In this document: positions 1 through 8,020 of the stretch, one piece after another
Numbering within the stretch: the first letter of the stretch is position 1
Layout of the letters: each line of letters opens with the position of its first letter
Assembly: GCA_964530825.1 (NCBI GenBank)
Contig: CAZHCA010000007.1
Coordinates: 113,451 to 177,450 of the forward strand
Length of the DNA stretch: 64,000 nt
From: CAZHCA01 sp964530825
Lineage (GTDB): Bacteria > Bacteroidota > Bacteroidia > Chitinophagales > Saprospiraceae
Reading direction: 5' to 3'
Made by a program: the position numbers and the translations under genes
Notes under the pieces: generated by a model
The model's input: the letters and a program-made list of their open reading frames with translations, nothing else
Told to the model about the DNA's origin: nothing
The model's database searches: none

Positions 1-2103
1 TCGGTAGTGGTGGGCCAGGGCCAGCCGAATTTTTTCGTAGGGCATTTCCCCATTGAGATATTCGTAGATGGACCGCAATTTGGTCGCATCGGCTACGTAG
101 GGTAGGCACTGAGTGACCCTTGCGATTTCTTCAGGGCTGATGAGGCGACTGATATCCATATCTTCCCCTTGCTGGTAGATGGCTGCCAGGTGACTGATGA
201 CAGTACTTTCCTTGATGCCACGCTCCCGGGCGATCTCTTCGGGGGCGAGGCCTCGCTCGTACAATGCCAGCGAGACTTTATGGGTGCCGCCGGTTATGAG
301 GTTGCTTTGCCGGCTTATGAACTCCACCATGGCATCGAGGAAATAGCTGCCGTAGCGTTGGATTTTTCGGGTGCTCATCCCATCGACCCGCTCGAGTTGC
401 GTCTCGGTGGTCGGCTTTTTCTCCACCATATCGCGCAGATTGGCGTCGGTGAGGATCATGTAGGGCGGTACGCCAAATTGTTGGGCCAATGTTTTACGCA
501 ATTGACGGAGTTGTTCGAAGAGGTCGTCGAATGCCCGTTGCTTTTTGGAGATCTTCCCCGGCTGCTTAGCCTGTTGTCGTTCTTCCTGGACCTGTCGTGT
601 GACCAGCTGGACCGTTTGGCCCTCGAAAAGGAGCCGCCTACTGGCAGGAGTGAGCCGAAGCACCCTGTTTTGATCATATGCTATTTCTAGATAGCCCAAA
701 TTGATCAATTGTTGAATGTAGTACTGCCAGTCGCGGAAAGAAATGTCTTTGCCCGCCCCGTAGGTCTTGATGTGGTGTAGGCCGTTTTCCAGGATGGTCC
801 GTTTGGAGGATCCGCGCAAAACATCGATCAGCAGGGTGGCGCCTACGCCTTCCCGCAGCCGGTATACGGCCGAAAGCGCTTTTTGTGCGATCACGGTACC
901 ATCCATAAATTGAGGTGGGTCAAGGCAGATATCGCAGTTGCCGCAATTGCGGTCGTAATCTTCGCCAAAGTAATTGAGCAAGATTCGCCGCCGGCAGCCC
1001 AGTGCTTCGGCAAGCTGTTGCATGCGGTCAAGTTTGGCCAGTTGAAAGGCTTTGTGGTTACTTTCTTGCTTATCGAGGATTTCCCGTAGGGTGAATACGT
1101 CGCCCAGGTTATAAAAAAGTAAGGCATCGGCCGGGTCGCCATCCCTTCCGGCGCGACCGATTTCCTGGTAATACCCCTCGATATTTTTGGGCAGGTTGTA
1201 GTGAATGACCCAACGGACGTTGGATTTGTCAATACCCATACCGAAGGCGATGGTAGCACAAACAATTTGTACATGGTCACTGATAAAGCGCTCCTGCACT
1301 GCAGAGCGGATACCGGATGACAATCCGGCGTGGTAAGCTTCGGCCGAAAAACCCGCCTTGCGGAGCTTCTCGCTAACACTTTCGGCGCTCTTTCTGCTCA
1401 GGGTGTAAATGATGCCCGGCTGTTCGGGGCGTTCGCGCAGAAATTGCACAATCTGTTGGATGCGTTGCTGCGCGGGGCGCACATCAAGGCGTAAGTTCGG
1501 CCGGTCGAAGGAGGCAACGAATTGTTGAGGATTATGCAATTGTAACTGCTTTAGAATATCCTGACGGGTCAGTTTGTCGGCCGTAGCGGTGAGGGCGATA
1601 ATGGGGGTACCGGGTAAAAGCTGGCGCAGGTGACCAAGTTGAGTGTACTCGGGTCGGAAGTCATGGCCCCAAGCCGAAATGCAATGCGCCTCATCTATTG
1701 CGATCAAATTAAACCGGGCACTTCGCAACAGGGGATGGAAATCGCGGCCCAGCAGCTTCTCCGGCGATACGTAGAGCAGCTTTAAATCCCCATCGAGTAA
1801 CTGGTCTTCCACCTGCCGCTGTTCGGCGGCAGGAAGCGAACTATTCAGGTAAGCAGCCCGGATACCGTTTTGACGCAAGCCTTCTACCTGATCTTTCATC
1901 AGCGCGATCAGGGGGGAAACGACTAGGGCACAGCCTGCTTTTACTAAGGCGGGTACCTGGTAGCAGATGGATTTGCCGCCCCCGGTTGGCATCAAGACGA
2001 TTGTATCATTTCCGCTCAGAACAGCTTCTATCACTTCCCGCTGTAGAGCACGAAAGTGATCATAGCCAAAATATTGTTTTAGCGCTTCTTCCGCAGTAAT
2101 CAT
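1..2103 (-). CDS. recQ: ATP-dependent DNA helicase RecQ (C-terminus cut by window edge)
   Basis: RecQ is a 3'-5' superfamily 2 DNA helicase acting in recombination and repair in the cytoplasm. Translating the minus strand from the ATG at 2103 gives an uninterrupted frame of 701 codons to the window edge. Visible motifs are Walker A (MPTGGGKS, Lys44), the DEAH box at 137-140 followed by CISAWGHDFRPEY, motif VI (EIGRAGRDG), and the RecQ zinc site beginning at Cys370 and ending CGNCDIC. RQC and HRDC-like regions follow. Near the end is a helix-turn-helix-like stretch (APEEIARERGIKESTV). The C-terminus lies outside the window, so total length is unknown. The gene is separate from the sensor kinase upstream (280-bp gap with hairpins). 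The family call is very secure. Confidence 0.96.
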   Translation of the reverse strand, partial: MITAEEALKQYFGYDHFRALQREVIEAVLSGNDTIVLMPTGGGKSICYQVPALVKAGCALVVSPLIALMKDQVEGLRQNGIRAAYLNSSLPAAEQRQVEDQLLDGDLKLLYVSPEKLLGRDFHPLLRSARFNLIAIDEAHCISAWGHDFRPEYTQLGHLRQLLPGTPIIALTATADKLTRQDILKQLQLHNPQQFVASFDRPNLRLDVRPAQQRIQQIVQFLRERPEQPGIIYTLSRKSAESVSEKLRKAGFSAEAYHAGLSSGIRSAVQERFISDHVQIVCATIAFGMGIDKSNVRWVIHYNLPKNIEGYYQEIGRAGRDGDPADALLFYNLGDVFTLREILDKQESNHKAFQLAKLDRMQQLAEALGCRRRILLNYFGEDYDRNCGNCDICLDPPQFMDGTVIAQKALSAVYRLREGVGATLLIDVLRGSSKRTILENGLHHIKTYGAGKDISFRDWQYYIQQLINLGYLEIAYDQNRVLRLTPASRRLLFEGQTVQLVTRQVQEERQQAKQPGKISKKQRAFDDLFEQLRQLRKTLAQQFGVPPYMILTDANLRDMVEKKPTTETQLERVDGMSTRKIQRYGSYFLDAMVEFISRQSNLITGGTHKVSLALYERGLAPEEIARERGIKESTVISHLAAIYQQGEDMDISRLISPEEIARVTQCLPYVADATKLRSIYEYLNGEMPYEKIRLALAHHYR

Positions 2104-2203
2104 ATCGGCAGCGTTTGATTTACAACTGGAGGTACTCGCCTAGCGCACAGGAAAAGTAACAGTTTTACGAAAAGGTGGCAAATGGTCGGCGGCGGAAAAA
2201 GGG

Positions 2204-2228
2204 ATTCCCCCAAGGGATAAGGGGGAAT
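2204..2228. other. Hairpin upstream of recQ
   Basis: An 8-bp perfect inverted repeat (ATTCCCCC at 2204-2211, GGGGGAAT at 2221-2228) is separated by 9 nt. It lies about 100 bp upstream of the recQ start in the gap behind the sensor-kinase gene. There is no T-run on either side, so it is not a classical terminator. Function unknown. Confidence 0.35.
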
Positions 2229-2322
2229 ACCCTAGCAAACACGCTTATTTAAAAAGTGAAAAGGAAGGACAAATTTTACTAACGTATTATTGAGCAAGTA
2301 TACAGCTAATAACAGCGGAGAC

Positions 2323-2344
2323 AAACCCCATTTTTATGGGGTTT
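2323..2344 (-). terminator. Probable terminator of the sensor-kinase operon
   Basis: A 9-bp perfect stem (AAACCCCAT / ATGGGGTTT) with a 4-nt loop lies about 40 bp beyond the stop of the sensor-kinase gene on the minus strand. The following U-tract is poor (TTTGTCT), so termination may be weak or factor-assisted. The hairpin is flanked by a 7-bp direct repeat (CGGAGAC at 2316-2322 and 2347-2353). Confidence 0.5.
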
Positions 2345-2382
2345 AACGGAGACCGCAAGGGGAAGGTGGGAAGGAAGGTTGG

Positions 2383-5300
2383 TTAGGATTCAAGGCGGAG
2401 CGATCCTTTCAAGAAGCGGCTGAAGGCCCCCTCAAAGCGTTTATCTATGAGTTTGGGGCGGCGCAGGAGAACGGTGAAACCAACCCCGTTTTTCAGATGC
2501 AGTTCCCCGTCAATGCGGTGAGCGCGCATCCGCATATTTACGATACCGTTACTAATCGATTTTTGTTGAATGTCGGATCCGGTGCCGTTATCCCATATAG
2601 ACAATAAAAAGCCGGTTGTTTTATTGCCGAGGAATATCTCTACCCGGTCGCCGTTCGAATGTTTGGCGATGTTGTTGATAGCCTCTTTGAAGATAAAATA
2701 AACCTCCTGGCGTATGGTAGGTGAAATTCTGGCCTGTGGGTTGATCGAGCCTACATCCAATTGATAGGTAAAGCCCAGAGGGAGCAAGATTTCTTCTACA
2801 TGCTCCTGCATACGGTCGATCAGGTTCTGGATTTTATCTTTGCGCGAATCGACCGACCAGATTACGTCCGACATTTTAGATATCGCCTTGCGGGAACTCG
2901 AGGCCATCCGTTGCAGTTTTTCACTTCTTTTTTGGTCTTTCGTATCCAGCAGCATGATCTCAGACTGGATGGCGATGCCGGTCAAAAGTCCACTGAGCTC
3001 GTCGTGCAAATCGCTGGAGATTTTGGTGCGCAGCTGTTCTAAGCGCAACTGCTGAGTAAGGCGATAACGCGTAAAGGCATAGATCAAACCCGAGATTAGG
3101 AGGGTGATCAATGCCCAGAAACCAAAGGTTTCATAGAAGTAAGGTTTAACCTCGATATTCAAGGTATAAACTTCGACGGTCGGATTGCTGTTCGGGTCCA
3201 GTGCCTTGACGTGCAGGGTATAGTTACCGGCCGGCAGGCTGTGGTATTTGACAAAGTTTTGATTGCCCAGATCGGTCCAGCCATCCTCCTTTCCTTCCAG
3301 CCAGACCTGGTATCGGTTCTGTTCGGGGTTTAAGTAGAAAGGAAGAAAGAAGTCCAACTGAAAGTAGTCGGTCTGGGGCGGTACGACTATTTTTTTCAGA
3401 TTGACCAGCCCCGTATCTCTCACAAACAGGCTGTCGAAACGTGAATCAAAGCGGACGTACCGGTCGAGCCGTATCCGGTGGGTTTGTTCTTTTTTCAATA
3501 GGCTTTCCGGGCGGAAGATGTTTAAGCCGTTTACCGTACCGAAGTACAGGTTACCATCCTGGTCGCCATGAAAAGAAAGGCGATTGAATTCGTGATGGGA
3601 AAACCCATCGGTTGTAGAAAAAGAACGAAAGGTTGCCCGTTCGGGATCGAAGTAACTGAGGCCATCAAAAGTGCTAATCCAAAATCCGCCCTCATCAGAA
3701 GGCTGTATGCCCGCCACGATGTTGCTGGCCAGGCCGTCGTAGGTGGTATAGGTAATTATTTTCCGGGTTTGGGGATCGAGCATGGATAAGCCATTGGTCG
3801 TTCCCAGCCATATCTGACCGTTGCGGTCTTCGTGTATGGTATAAATGGTGTTACTCAAGAGTTCATTGTCGGGACGGGCGTCGATGGTATAAATGCGTTG
3901 TCGCTGGGTGGATAGGTCGATTTGAAAAAGCCCGCCGTCCGTTCCAACCCAGAGTGTCTGGCCGGACTGGTGAATAAAATGCGGCCGCACCTCCGACAGC
4001 GGATTGTTGCCTTCGGCATCGGTATAAGGCTCAAATTGATCGGTCGATCGATCGAAATAATACAACTGGCCCTCCTTGGGAAGTTTTCGCCGGGTAGAAG
4101 CCGCTACCCACAGATTGCCCTCATTATCAAACGTAAAATGATCGATAAGGCCCGGAATGGAGAAAAAAGCGAAAGAGTCCGCTTTCATATCGTAACGTAC
4201 CAAGTGGGCCAGGTCATCGTAGGGTTCACAAATCGATCCCCACAAATAATGGGGCACCTGGAATTCCAGGCCATAGCCACAGCGAAAATCGATCCGGTTT
4301 CCGGTATGAGGATGGATGATCTGGATGGTGTCCAGCTGCCAGGTTCGGCGGTCGATTCGGTACCAGTTTCCTACTTCCTGAGCGAAGTAGATGGTACTAT
4401 CCGGGCCCTCAGTAATACCTCGGATAATTTTGCCCCAATTGCCATTGAGGTGATCCATATTGAGCAGTTTGCGCACCCGAAACTGATTATTCCGTACGAT
4501 TTTCAGGCCGTTATCCAGTCCCAGTACAAAAAAATCCAGGAAGTTTTCCGACCATAAGCTTAAAATCCTGGGGCTTTCATCGAGGAGCTTGCTGAGAGTC
4601 TCCCATTTGCCGTCGTTGCGCAGGCAGCGCAAGTCACGCGGTATATAAGGGGTAGTAGCACCACGGGAAAAGCCAAAAATGACATTTCCGCTCTGATCCT
4701 CCCACATTCGGCTGGCCTCTGTACCATTGAAATCCTCAAGAGCGAGCTGAATGGGCTGTTTATCTTCTAGCGCAACGATCCGGAGTAGTTGTTGCTGGCG
4801 TTCGAAGCTCAACCAGATGCGTCCGTAGTTATCTAACTCCAGGAGGGAAGCAGGGGCCGGATACACCTCAGGGCGGGCGGCTTCGGGGAAGTCTTCCGGT
4901 TGAAAAATGCGTTTTAGGCGTCCACCGGCGGAGAAAAGACGCAGTCCTTTCTGGCTATCGTTGAGTAGAAAATCGCCGTTCGGGAGTTCGAGGTATTGCA
5001 GTTCGGGCAGGGGCGATTTTCTTTGTTCCTGCAGTTCGAAGACCGGCTCGAGCTCCGCATCAGAGCTCAACCGGTAAACATAAGTACCTGTGGTATTCAA
5101 GGATGCAAAAAGTATGGAACCGCCGCAGCTTTTTCGCACACCTGCCAGCAAACCTTTGAAGTTTCGGGACGGTAACAGATCAATTTTTTCAAGCCGGAAA
5201 GTCGACGGGTCGATTCGGTCTAGAAAGCGAATATTGTTTGCATACTGAATAACGATTTTCCCGTTTCCGTCGACGAAAAGTTGCTCGATATTATGGGAAG

Positions 5301-5553
5301 AAATCTGGTGGGGCTGGTTGGGGGCATCAGAAAAATTTATGAAGTTTTGCCCATTGAACCGGCTCAGACTGTAGGGGGTGCCGATCCACAGGTAACCTAG
5401 GCTGTCTTGCACCACAGAGTTGATGTGCGTGCCCGCCAGGCCATCGCGAATATTATAGAATTGGGTGGTGGCTAGCGTATATTGTGCTTGCACCATTTCG
5501 CTCATCAGACTCAAGAAAAATACGCTCAGCAGCAGGTAGATTTGCCGATTCAT
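2383..5553 (-). CDS. Membrane sensor histidine kinase with two-component propeller repeats and Y_Y_Y domain
   Basis: A 1056-aa sensor kinase. An N-terminal signal peptide (to about residue 23) is followed by a long periplasmic region with repeated propeller motifs (for example LWIGTPYSLSRFNG, IWLGTTNGLSML), then a Y_Y_Y-type beta domain ending about residue 800. One membrane helix (FWALITLLISGLIYAF) leads into a HisKA_3 dimerization domain with phospho-acceptor His850 in DLHDELSG. A HATPase domain carries the N-box EAINNIAKHS and G-box WDNGTGSD. HisKA_3 kinases pair with NarL/LuxR-type regulators, and exactly such a regulator lies 64 bp upstream, so the two genes form a likely operon and cognate pair. 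The ligand is unknown. There is no fused AraC or receiver domain, so this is not a one-component hybrid. Confidence 0.93.
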   Translation of the reverse strand: MNRQIYLLLSVFFLSLMSEMVQAQYTLATTQFYNIRDGLAGTHINSVVQDSLGYLWIGTPYSLSRFNGQNFINFSDAPNQPHQISSHNIEQLFVDGNGKIVIQYANNIRFLDRIDPSTFRLEKIDLLPSRNFKGLLAGVRKSCGGSILFASLNTTGTYVYRLSSDAELEPVFELQEQRKSPLPELQYLELPNGDFLLNDSQKGLRLFSAGGRLKRIFQPEDFPEAARPEVYPAPASLLELDNYGRIWLSFERQQQLLRIVALEDKQPIQLALEDFNGTEASRMWEDQSGNVIFGFSRGATTPYIPRDLRCLRNDGKWETLSKLLDESPRILSLWSENFLDFFVLGLDNGLKIVRNNQFRVRKLLNMDHLNGNWGKIIRGITEGPDSTIYFAQEVGNWYRIDRRTWQLDTIQIIHPHTGNRIDFRCGYGLEFQVPHYLWGSICEPYDDLAHLVRYDMKADSFAFFSIPGLIDHFTFDNEGNLWVAASTRRKLPKEGQLYYFDRSTDQFEPYTDAEGNNPLSEVRPHFIHQSGQTLWVGTDGGLFQIDLSTQRQRIYTIDARPDNELLSNTIYTIHEDRNGQIWLGTTNGLSMLDPQTRKIITYTTYDGLASNIVAGIQPSDEGGFWISTFDGLSYFDPERATFRSFSTTDGFSHHEFNRLSFHGDQDGNLYFGTVNGLNIFRPESLLKKEQTHRIRLDRYVRFDSRFDSLFVRDTGLVNLKKIVVPPQTDYFQLDFFLPFYLNPEQNRYQVWLEGKEDGWTDLGNQNFVKYHSLPAGNYTLHVKALDPNSNPTVEVYTLNIEVKPYFYETFGFWALITLLISGLIYAFTRYRLTQQLRLEQLRTKISSDLHDELSGLLTGIAIQSEIMLLDTKDQKRSEKLQRMASSSRKAISKMSDVIWSVDSRKDKIQNLIDRMQEHVEEILLPLGFTYQLDVGSINPQARISPTIRQEVYFIFKEAINNIAKHSNGDRVEIFLGNKTTGFLLSIWDNGTGSDIQQKSISNGIVNMRMRAHRIDGELHLKNGVGFTVLLRRPKLIDKRFEGAFSRFLKGSLRLES

Positions 5554-5617
5554 GTTTCCCGTTTACTTCGAGCTTATGCAAAATGCCCGCCGAAAAATGG
5601 CAATTGAGCAGGCGATT

Positions 5618-6259
5618 CTAGATCTCTCCTCGCATTACTTTGCTAATGACTTCCGCTTTTGAATTGACTTCCAGGGTTCGGTAGATGTTTTTTATGTGGT
5701 CGCGAACGGTTTCCACCGAAATAAAGAGCTCGTCGGCAATCATCTTATAACTATAGGCTTTTACGATTAAGTCGACGATTTGTTGTTGGCGTGGGGTAAG
5801 TTTGTGCTTTCTGGCGGCGCCGCGCCGGTTAAAGAATTCCACTACATGACGCGCAATGGTGGGCGACATGAAGGAGCCGCCCTGATAGACCGCGCGGATA
5901 GCTTCCAGTATGGTGTTGATATCCGACTTCTTGGTTATGTACCCGACTGCCCCGGCTTGTAGGGAGCTGAAGACTTTTTCCGAATCGTCATTGTTGGTGA
6001 ACATGACAATGTCGGCATCTTTCAGGCGCTGGCGGATGTAGGGAATACCCTGCAGGCCGCTTATGCCTCCCGGTAAGTTAATATCCAAGATAACAATATC
6101 CGGTTGTAGATTTTGTTGCCGGATGTTCTCTAAAAAGTCTTGCACCGTAGCAAAGCTACCTACTACGTTCATCCATTTTTCCCGCTTGAAAAGCTCGGCC
6201 AGGTTCTCTCGTACGAGTTCTTCATCTTCAACAATGCAAATATTAATAACCGATTCCAT
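5618..6259 (-). CDS. NarL/FixJ-family response regulator
   Basis: A 213-aa two-domain regulator. The receiver domain (residues 5-125) has the acidic pocket E11/D12, phospho-acceptor Asp59 (VILDINLPGG), Thr88 and Lys109 (YITKK). The C-terminal LuxR-type HTH (about 148-210) contains LTPRQQQIVDLI and SVETVRDHIKNIYRTL. It is first in a two-gene operon with the propeller kinase and presumably receives phosphate from His850 of that protein. A good ribosome-binding sequence (GGAG) precedes the ATG. The divergent region towards the fabH-like gene carries a 20-bp-spaced direct repeat that could be its binding site (inference). Confidence 0.95.
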   Translation of the reverse strand: MESVINICIVEDEELVRENLAELFKREKWMNVVGSFATVQDFLENIRQQNLQPDIVILDINLPGGISGLQGIPYIRQRLKDADIVMFTNNDDSEKVFSSLQAGAVGYITKKSDINTILEAIRAVYQGGSFMSPTIARHVVEFFNRRGAARKHKLTPRQQQIVDLIVKAYSYKMIADELFISVETVRDHIKNIYRTLEVNSKAEVISKVMRGEI

Positions 6260-6349
6260 AATAATTGATCACTCCTTTTTTGAGCAATACATTATATTAG
6301 CGAAAATATACTTTTTTTTAGGAACAAAACTACGCTAAAATCATATTTT

Positions 6350-6380
6350 CCGATAGATAATCGGGTTGTCCGGCAGATAA
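6350..6380. promoter_or_regulatory. Candidate operator: two direct repeats 20 bp apart with an embedded inverted repeat
   Basis: CCGATAGATAA (6350-6360) and CCGGCAGATAA (6370-6380) match at 9 of 11 positions and start exactly 20 bp apart, about two helical turns. The first copy also begins a perfect CCGAT-N5-ATCGG inverted repeat (6350-6364). The site is in the divergent promoter region between the NarL-type regulator and the fabH-like gene. Assignment as an operator is inference. Confidence 0.35.
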
Positions 6381-6452
6381 GTAACCAGTTTTTTGGGCGC
6401 TTTAGGAGTCGGCAAAATTCCCTAACCAAATTTCTAAGTTTAAATTATACGC

Positions 6453-7529
6453 ATGACTATGTTACGCGCAAAAATCGGCGGTATTGGCTATTACGTTCCT
6501 GAACATATTATCACCAACCGCGATTTGGAAAAAGTGATGGATACATCGGATGAGTGGATTCAGGAGCGCACGGGCATACAAGAACGGCGTTTTGGGACTC
6601 GGTTTGAGGAGACGACCACCACGATGGGGGTGCGGGCTGCAGAAAAAGCGATCGAAAATGCGGGTATCACCAAAGAAGATGTCGACTTTATCATTTTCGC
6701 TACGCTTAGTCCGGATTATTATTTTCCCGGATGCGGGGTATTATTGCAGCGCGAGATGGGGATTACCCATACAGAAGTTGGTGCGCTCGACATCCGGAAT
6801 CAATGCTCGGGGTTTATCTACGGACTGTCCATTGCCGATCAGTTCGTGCGCACGGGCACGTACAAGAATATTTTGCTGGTCGGCTCGGAAATGCACTCCA
6901 TGGGATTGGACTTTACCACGCGGGGCCGCAATGTCTCCGTTATCTTCGGTGACGGCGCCGGGGCGGTCGTGATACAGCCCACCGAAAACGATAATCAGGG
7001 TATTCTGACCACCCATTTGCATTCTGACGGTACGTACGCTGAAAAGCTGGCGATGATCAATCCGGGTTCACACAGCGGGTACCACTTCAATAAGCTGGGT
7101 GAGGAAAAAGACTTTGGATACAGCGAGGAGCCGCCTTATGGAGAGACCTTTATCACGGAGTATATGGTGAATAATGCGCAGATGTATCCCGTGATGGAAG
7201 GACAGTTCGTCTTCAAGATGGCCGTCAAGAAGTTTCCAGAGGTAATCATGGAGGGGCTGCAAAAAGTCGGGCTACAGCCCGCCGATATCGATCTGTTTAT
7301 ACCCCACCAGGCTAATTTAAGGATCAGCCAGTTCGTACAAAAGGCCTTGCGGCTCCAAGACGACCAGGTCTGGAATAATATTCAGAAATACGGCAATACC
7401 ACCGCCGCTTCCATTCCTATTGCTTTAGCCGAGGCTTGGGAAGCAGGCAACGTGAAGACTGGCGACCTGGTGTGCCTGGCCGCATTCGGCAGCGGATTTA
7501 CCTGGGGAAGCGCCTTAATTCGCTGGTAA
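6453..7529 (+). CDS. Beta-ketoacyl-ACP synthase III family protein (FabH-like)
   Basis: A 358-aa thiolase-fold condensing enzyme, of the type that joins an acyl-CoA primer to malonyl-ACP at the start of fatty-acid or related lipid synthesis. The catalytic triad is visible: Cys118 (RNQCSGF), His285 (IPHQANLR) and Asn315 (YGNTTAAS), plus the N-terminal DEWIQERTGI signature. The protein is about 40 residues longer than typical FabH (~317 aa). The extra sequence lies around residues 200-245, between the Cys and His motifs. It stands alone, not beside other fatty-acid genes, so it could be the housekeeping FabH or a paralogue with a different primer. ATG codons at residues 1 and 3 are both possible starts. 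It converges on a minus-strand small gene and has no terminator of its own on the plus strand. Confidence 0.9.
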   Translation: MTMLRAKIGGIGYYVPEHIITNRDLEKVMDTSDEWIQERTGIQERRFGTRFEETTTTMGVRAAEKAIENAGITKEDVDFIIFATLSPDYYFPGCGVLLQREMGITHTEVGALDIRNQCSGFIYGLSIADQFVRTGTYKNILLVGSEMHSMGLDFTTRGRNVSVIFGDGAGAVVIQPTENDNQGILTTHLHSDGTYAEKLAMINPGSHSGYHFNKLGEEKDFGYSEEPPYGETFITEYMVNNAQMYPVMEGQFVFKMAVKKFPEVIMEGLQKVGLQPADIDLFIPHQANLRISQFVQKALRLQDDQVWNNIQKYGNTTAASIPIALAEAWEAGNVKTGDLVCLAAFGSGFTWGSALIRW

Positions 7530-7542
7530 GCCCGCTGGCCAA

Positions 7543-7580
7543 TAAAAAAAAACGCCGCCTCCGGTTATTGCGGCCGGAGG
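7543..7580 (-). terminator. Strong intrinsic terminator overlapping the stop codon of the 87-aa gene
   Basis: On the minus strand a 7-bp GC-rich perfect stem (CCTCCGG / CCGGAGG, 7574-7580 with 7558-7564) and 9-nt loop are followed within 5 nt by nine T residues (7552-7544). The loop contains the TAA stop codon (7565-7567) of the small minus-strand gene. The orientation of the T-run shows that it terminates minus-strand transcription rather than the convergent fabH-like gene. Confidence 0.85.
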
Positions 7581-7828
7581 GGGAGTTTCTTTCCGTCCTG
7601 GTTGGTCAGCGATTCGTAGTGTCGGACCAACCGAGCCTGGTGCGCTGCCAATTTGTTGAGCACCCGTAGTTCCTCTTGAATTTCTTCGCGCTTTTGCCGG
7701 CTGTGTTCGAGGTGAACCAGCCGTTTTTTGAGAGAACTGATATCCAGTATTTTCTGAATGGTATGACCCAATGCAATTCGGGCTTTCAAAAGCTTCTTCT
7801 TAATCGCTCTCGACTTCTGCATACCCAT
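7565..7828 (-). CDS. Small basic coiled-coil-like protein of unknown function
   Basis: An 87-aa, Lys/Arg/Leu-rich protein, predicted to be almost entirely helical with heptad-like spacing through residues 20-70 (LKKRLVHLEHSRQKREEIQE). There is no signal peptide, membrane segment or recognised domain. It is supported as a real gene mainly because a strong minus-strand intrinsic terminator is placed exactly at its stop codon, and because it fills the space between the fabH-like gene and the terminator of the cbb3 locus. Alternative start: Met3. The basic, helical composition would fit a nucleic-acid-associated or scaffold role, but nothing identifies one. Confidence 0.6.
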   Translation of the reverse strand: MGMQKSRAIKKKLLKARIALGHTIQKILDISSLKKRLVHLEHSRQKREEIQEELRVLNKLAAHQARLVRHYESLTNQDGKKLPLRPQ

Positions 7829-7920
7829 CGGTTTGGTAAAGAATTAAAGGCTTTTGTTTGGATTTCGTTTTAATAACGCCACGAACCTCATTTTTGGTTG
7901 ACGGCTTACGGATAATATAC

Positions 7921-7962
7921 AAAAAAAAAGCGTATTCCGGCTAATTAAATGTCGGAAAACAC
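7921..7962 (-). terminator. Terminator closing the cbb3 oxidase locus
   Basis: On the minus strand, 12-nt arms (7962-7951 and 7941-7930) pair with two mismatches around a 9-nt AT-rich loop and run directly into nine T residues (7929-7921). It lies about 60 bp past the stop of the flavoprotein gene, the last gene of the cbb3 locus, and separates that locus from the 87-aa gene. Confidence 0.7.
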
Positions 7963-8020
7963 TTTTTCGTAAAAATGATGTTTGGAAAATGGGTTATGGA
8001 AGGGACTGCTGATGCTAGGA

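Noticed and set aside
169..1379. Several plus- and minus-strand open frames in the first 1.4 kb
   Set aside because: All overlap the recQ coding sequence in other frames; the recQ frame has helicase motifs and runs without interruption to the window edge.
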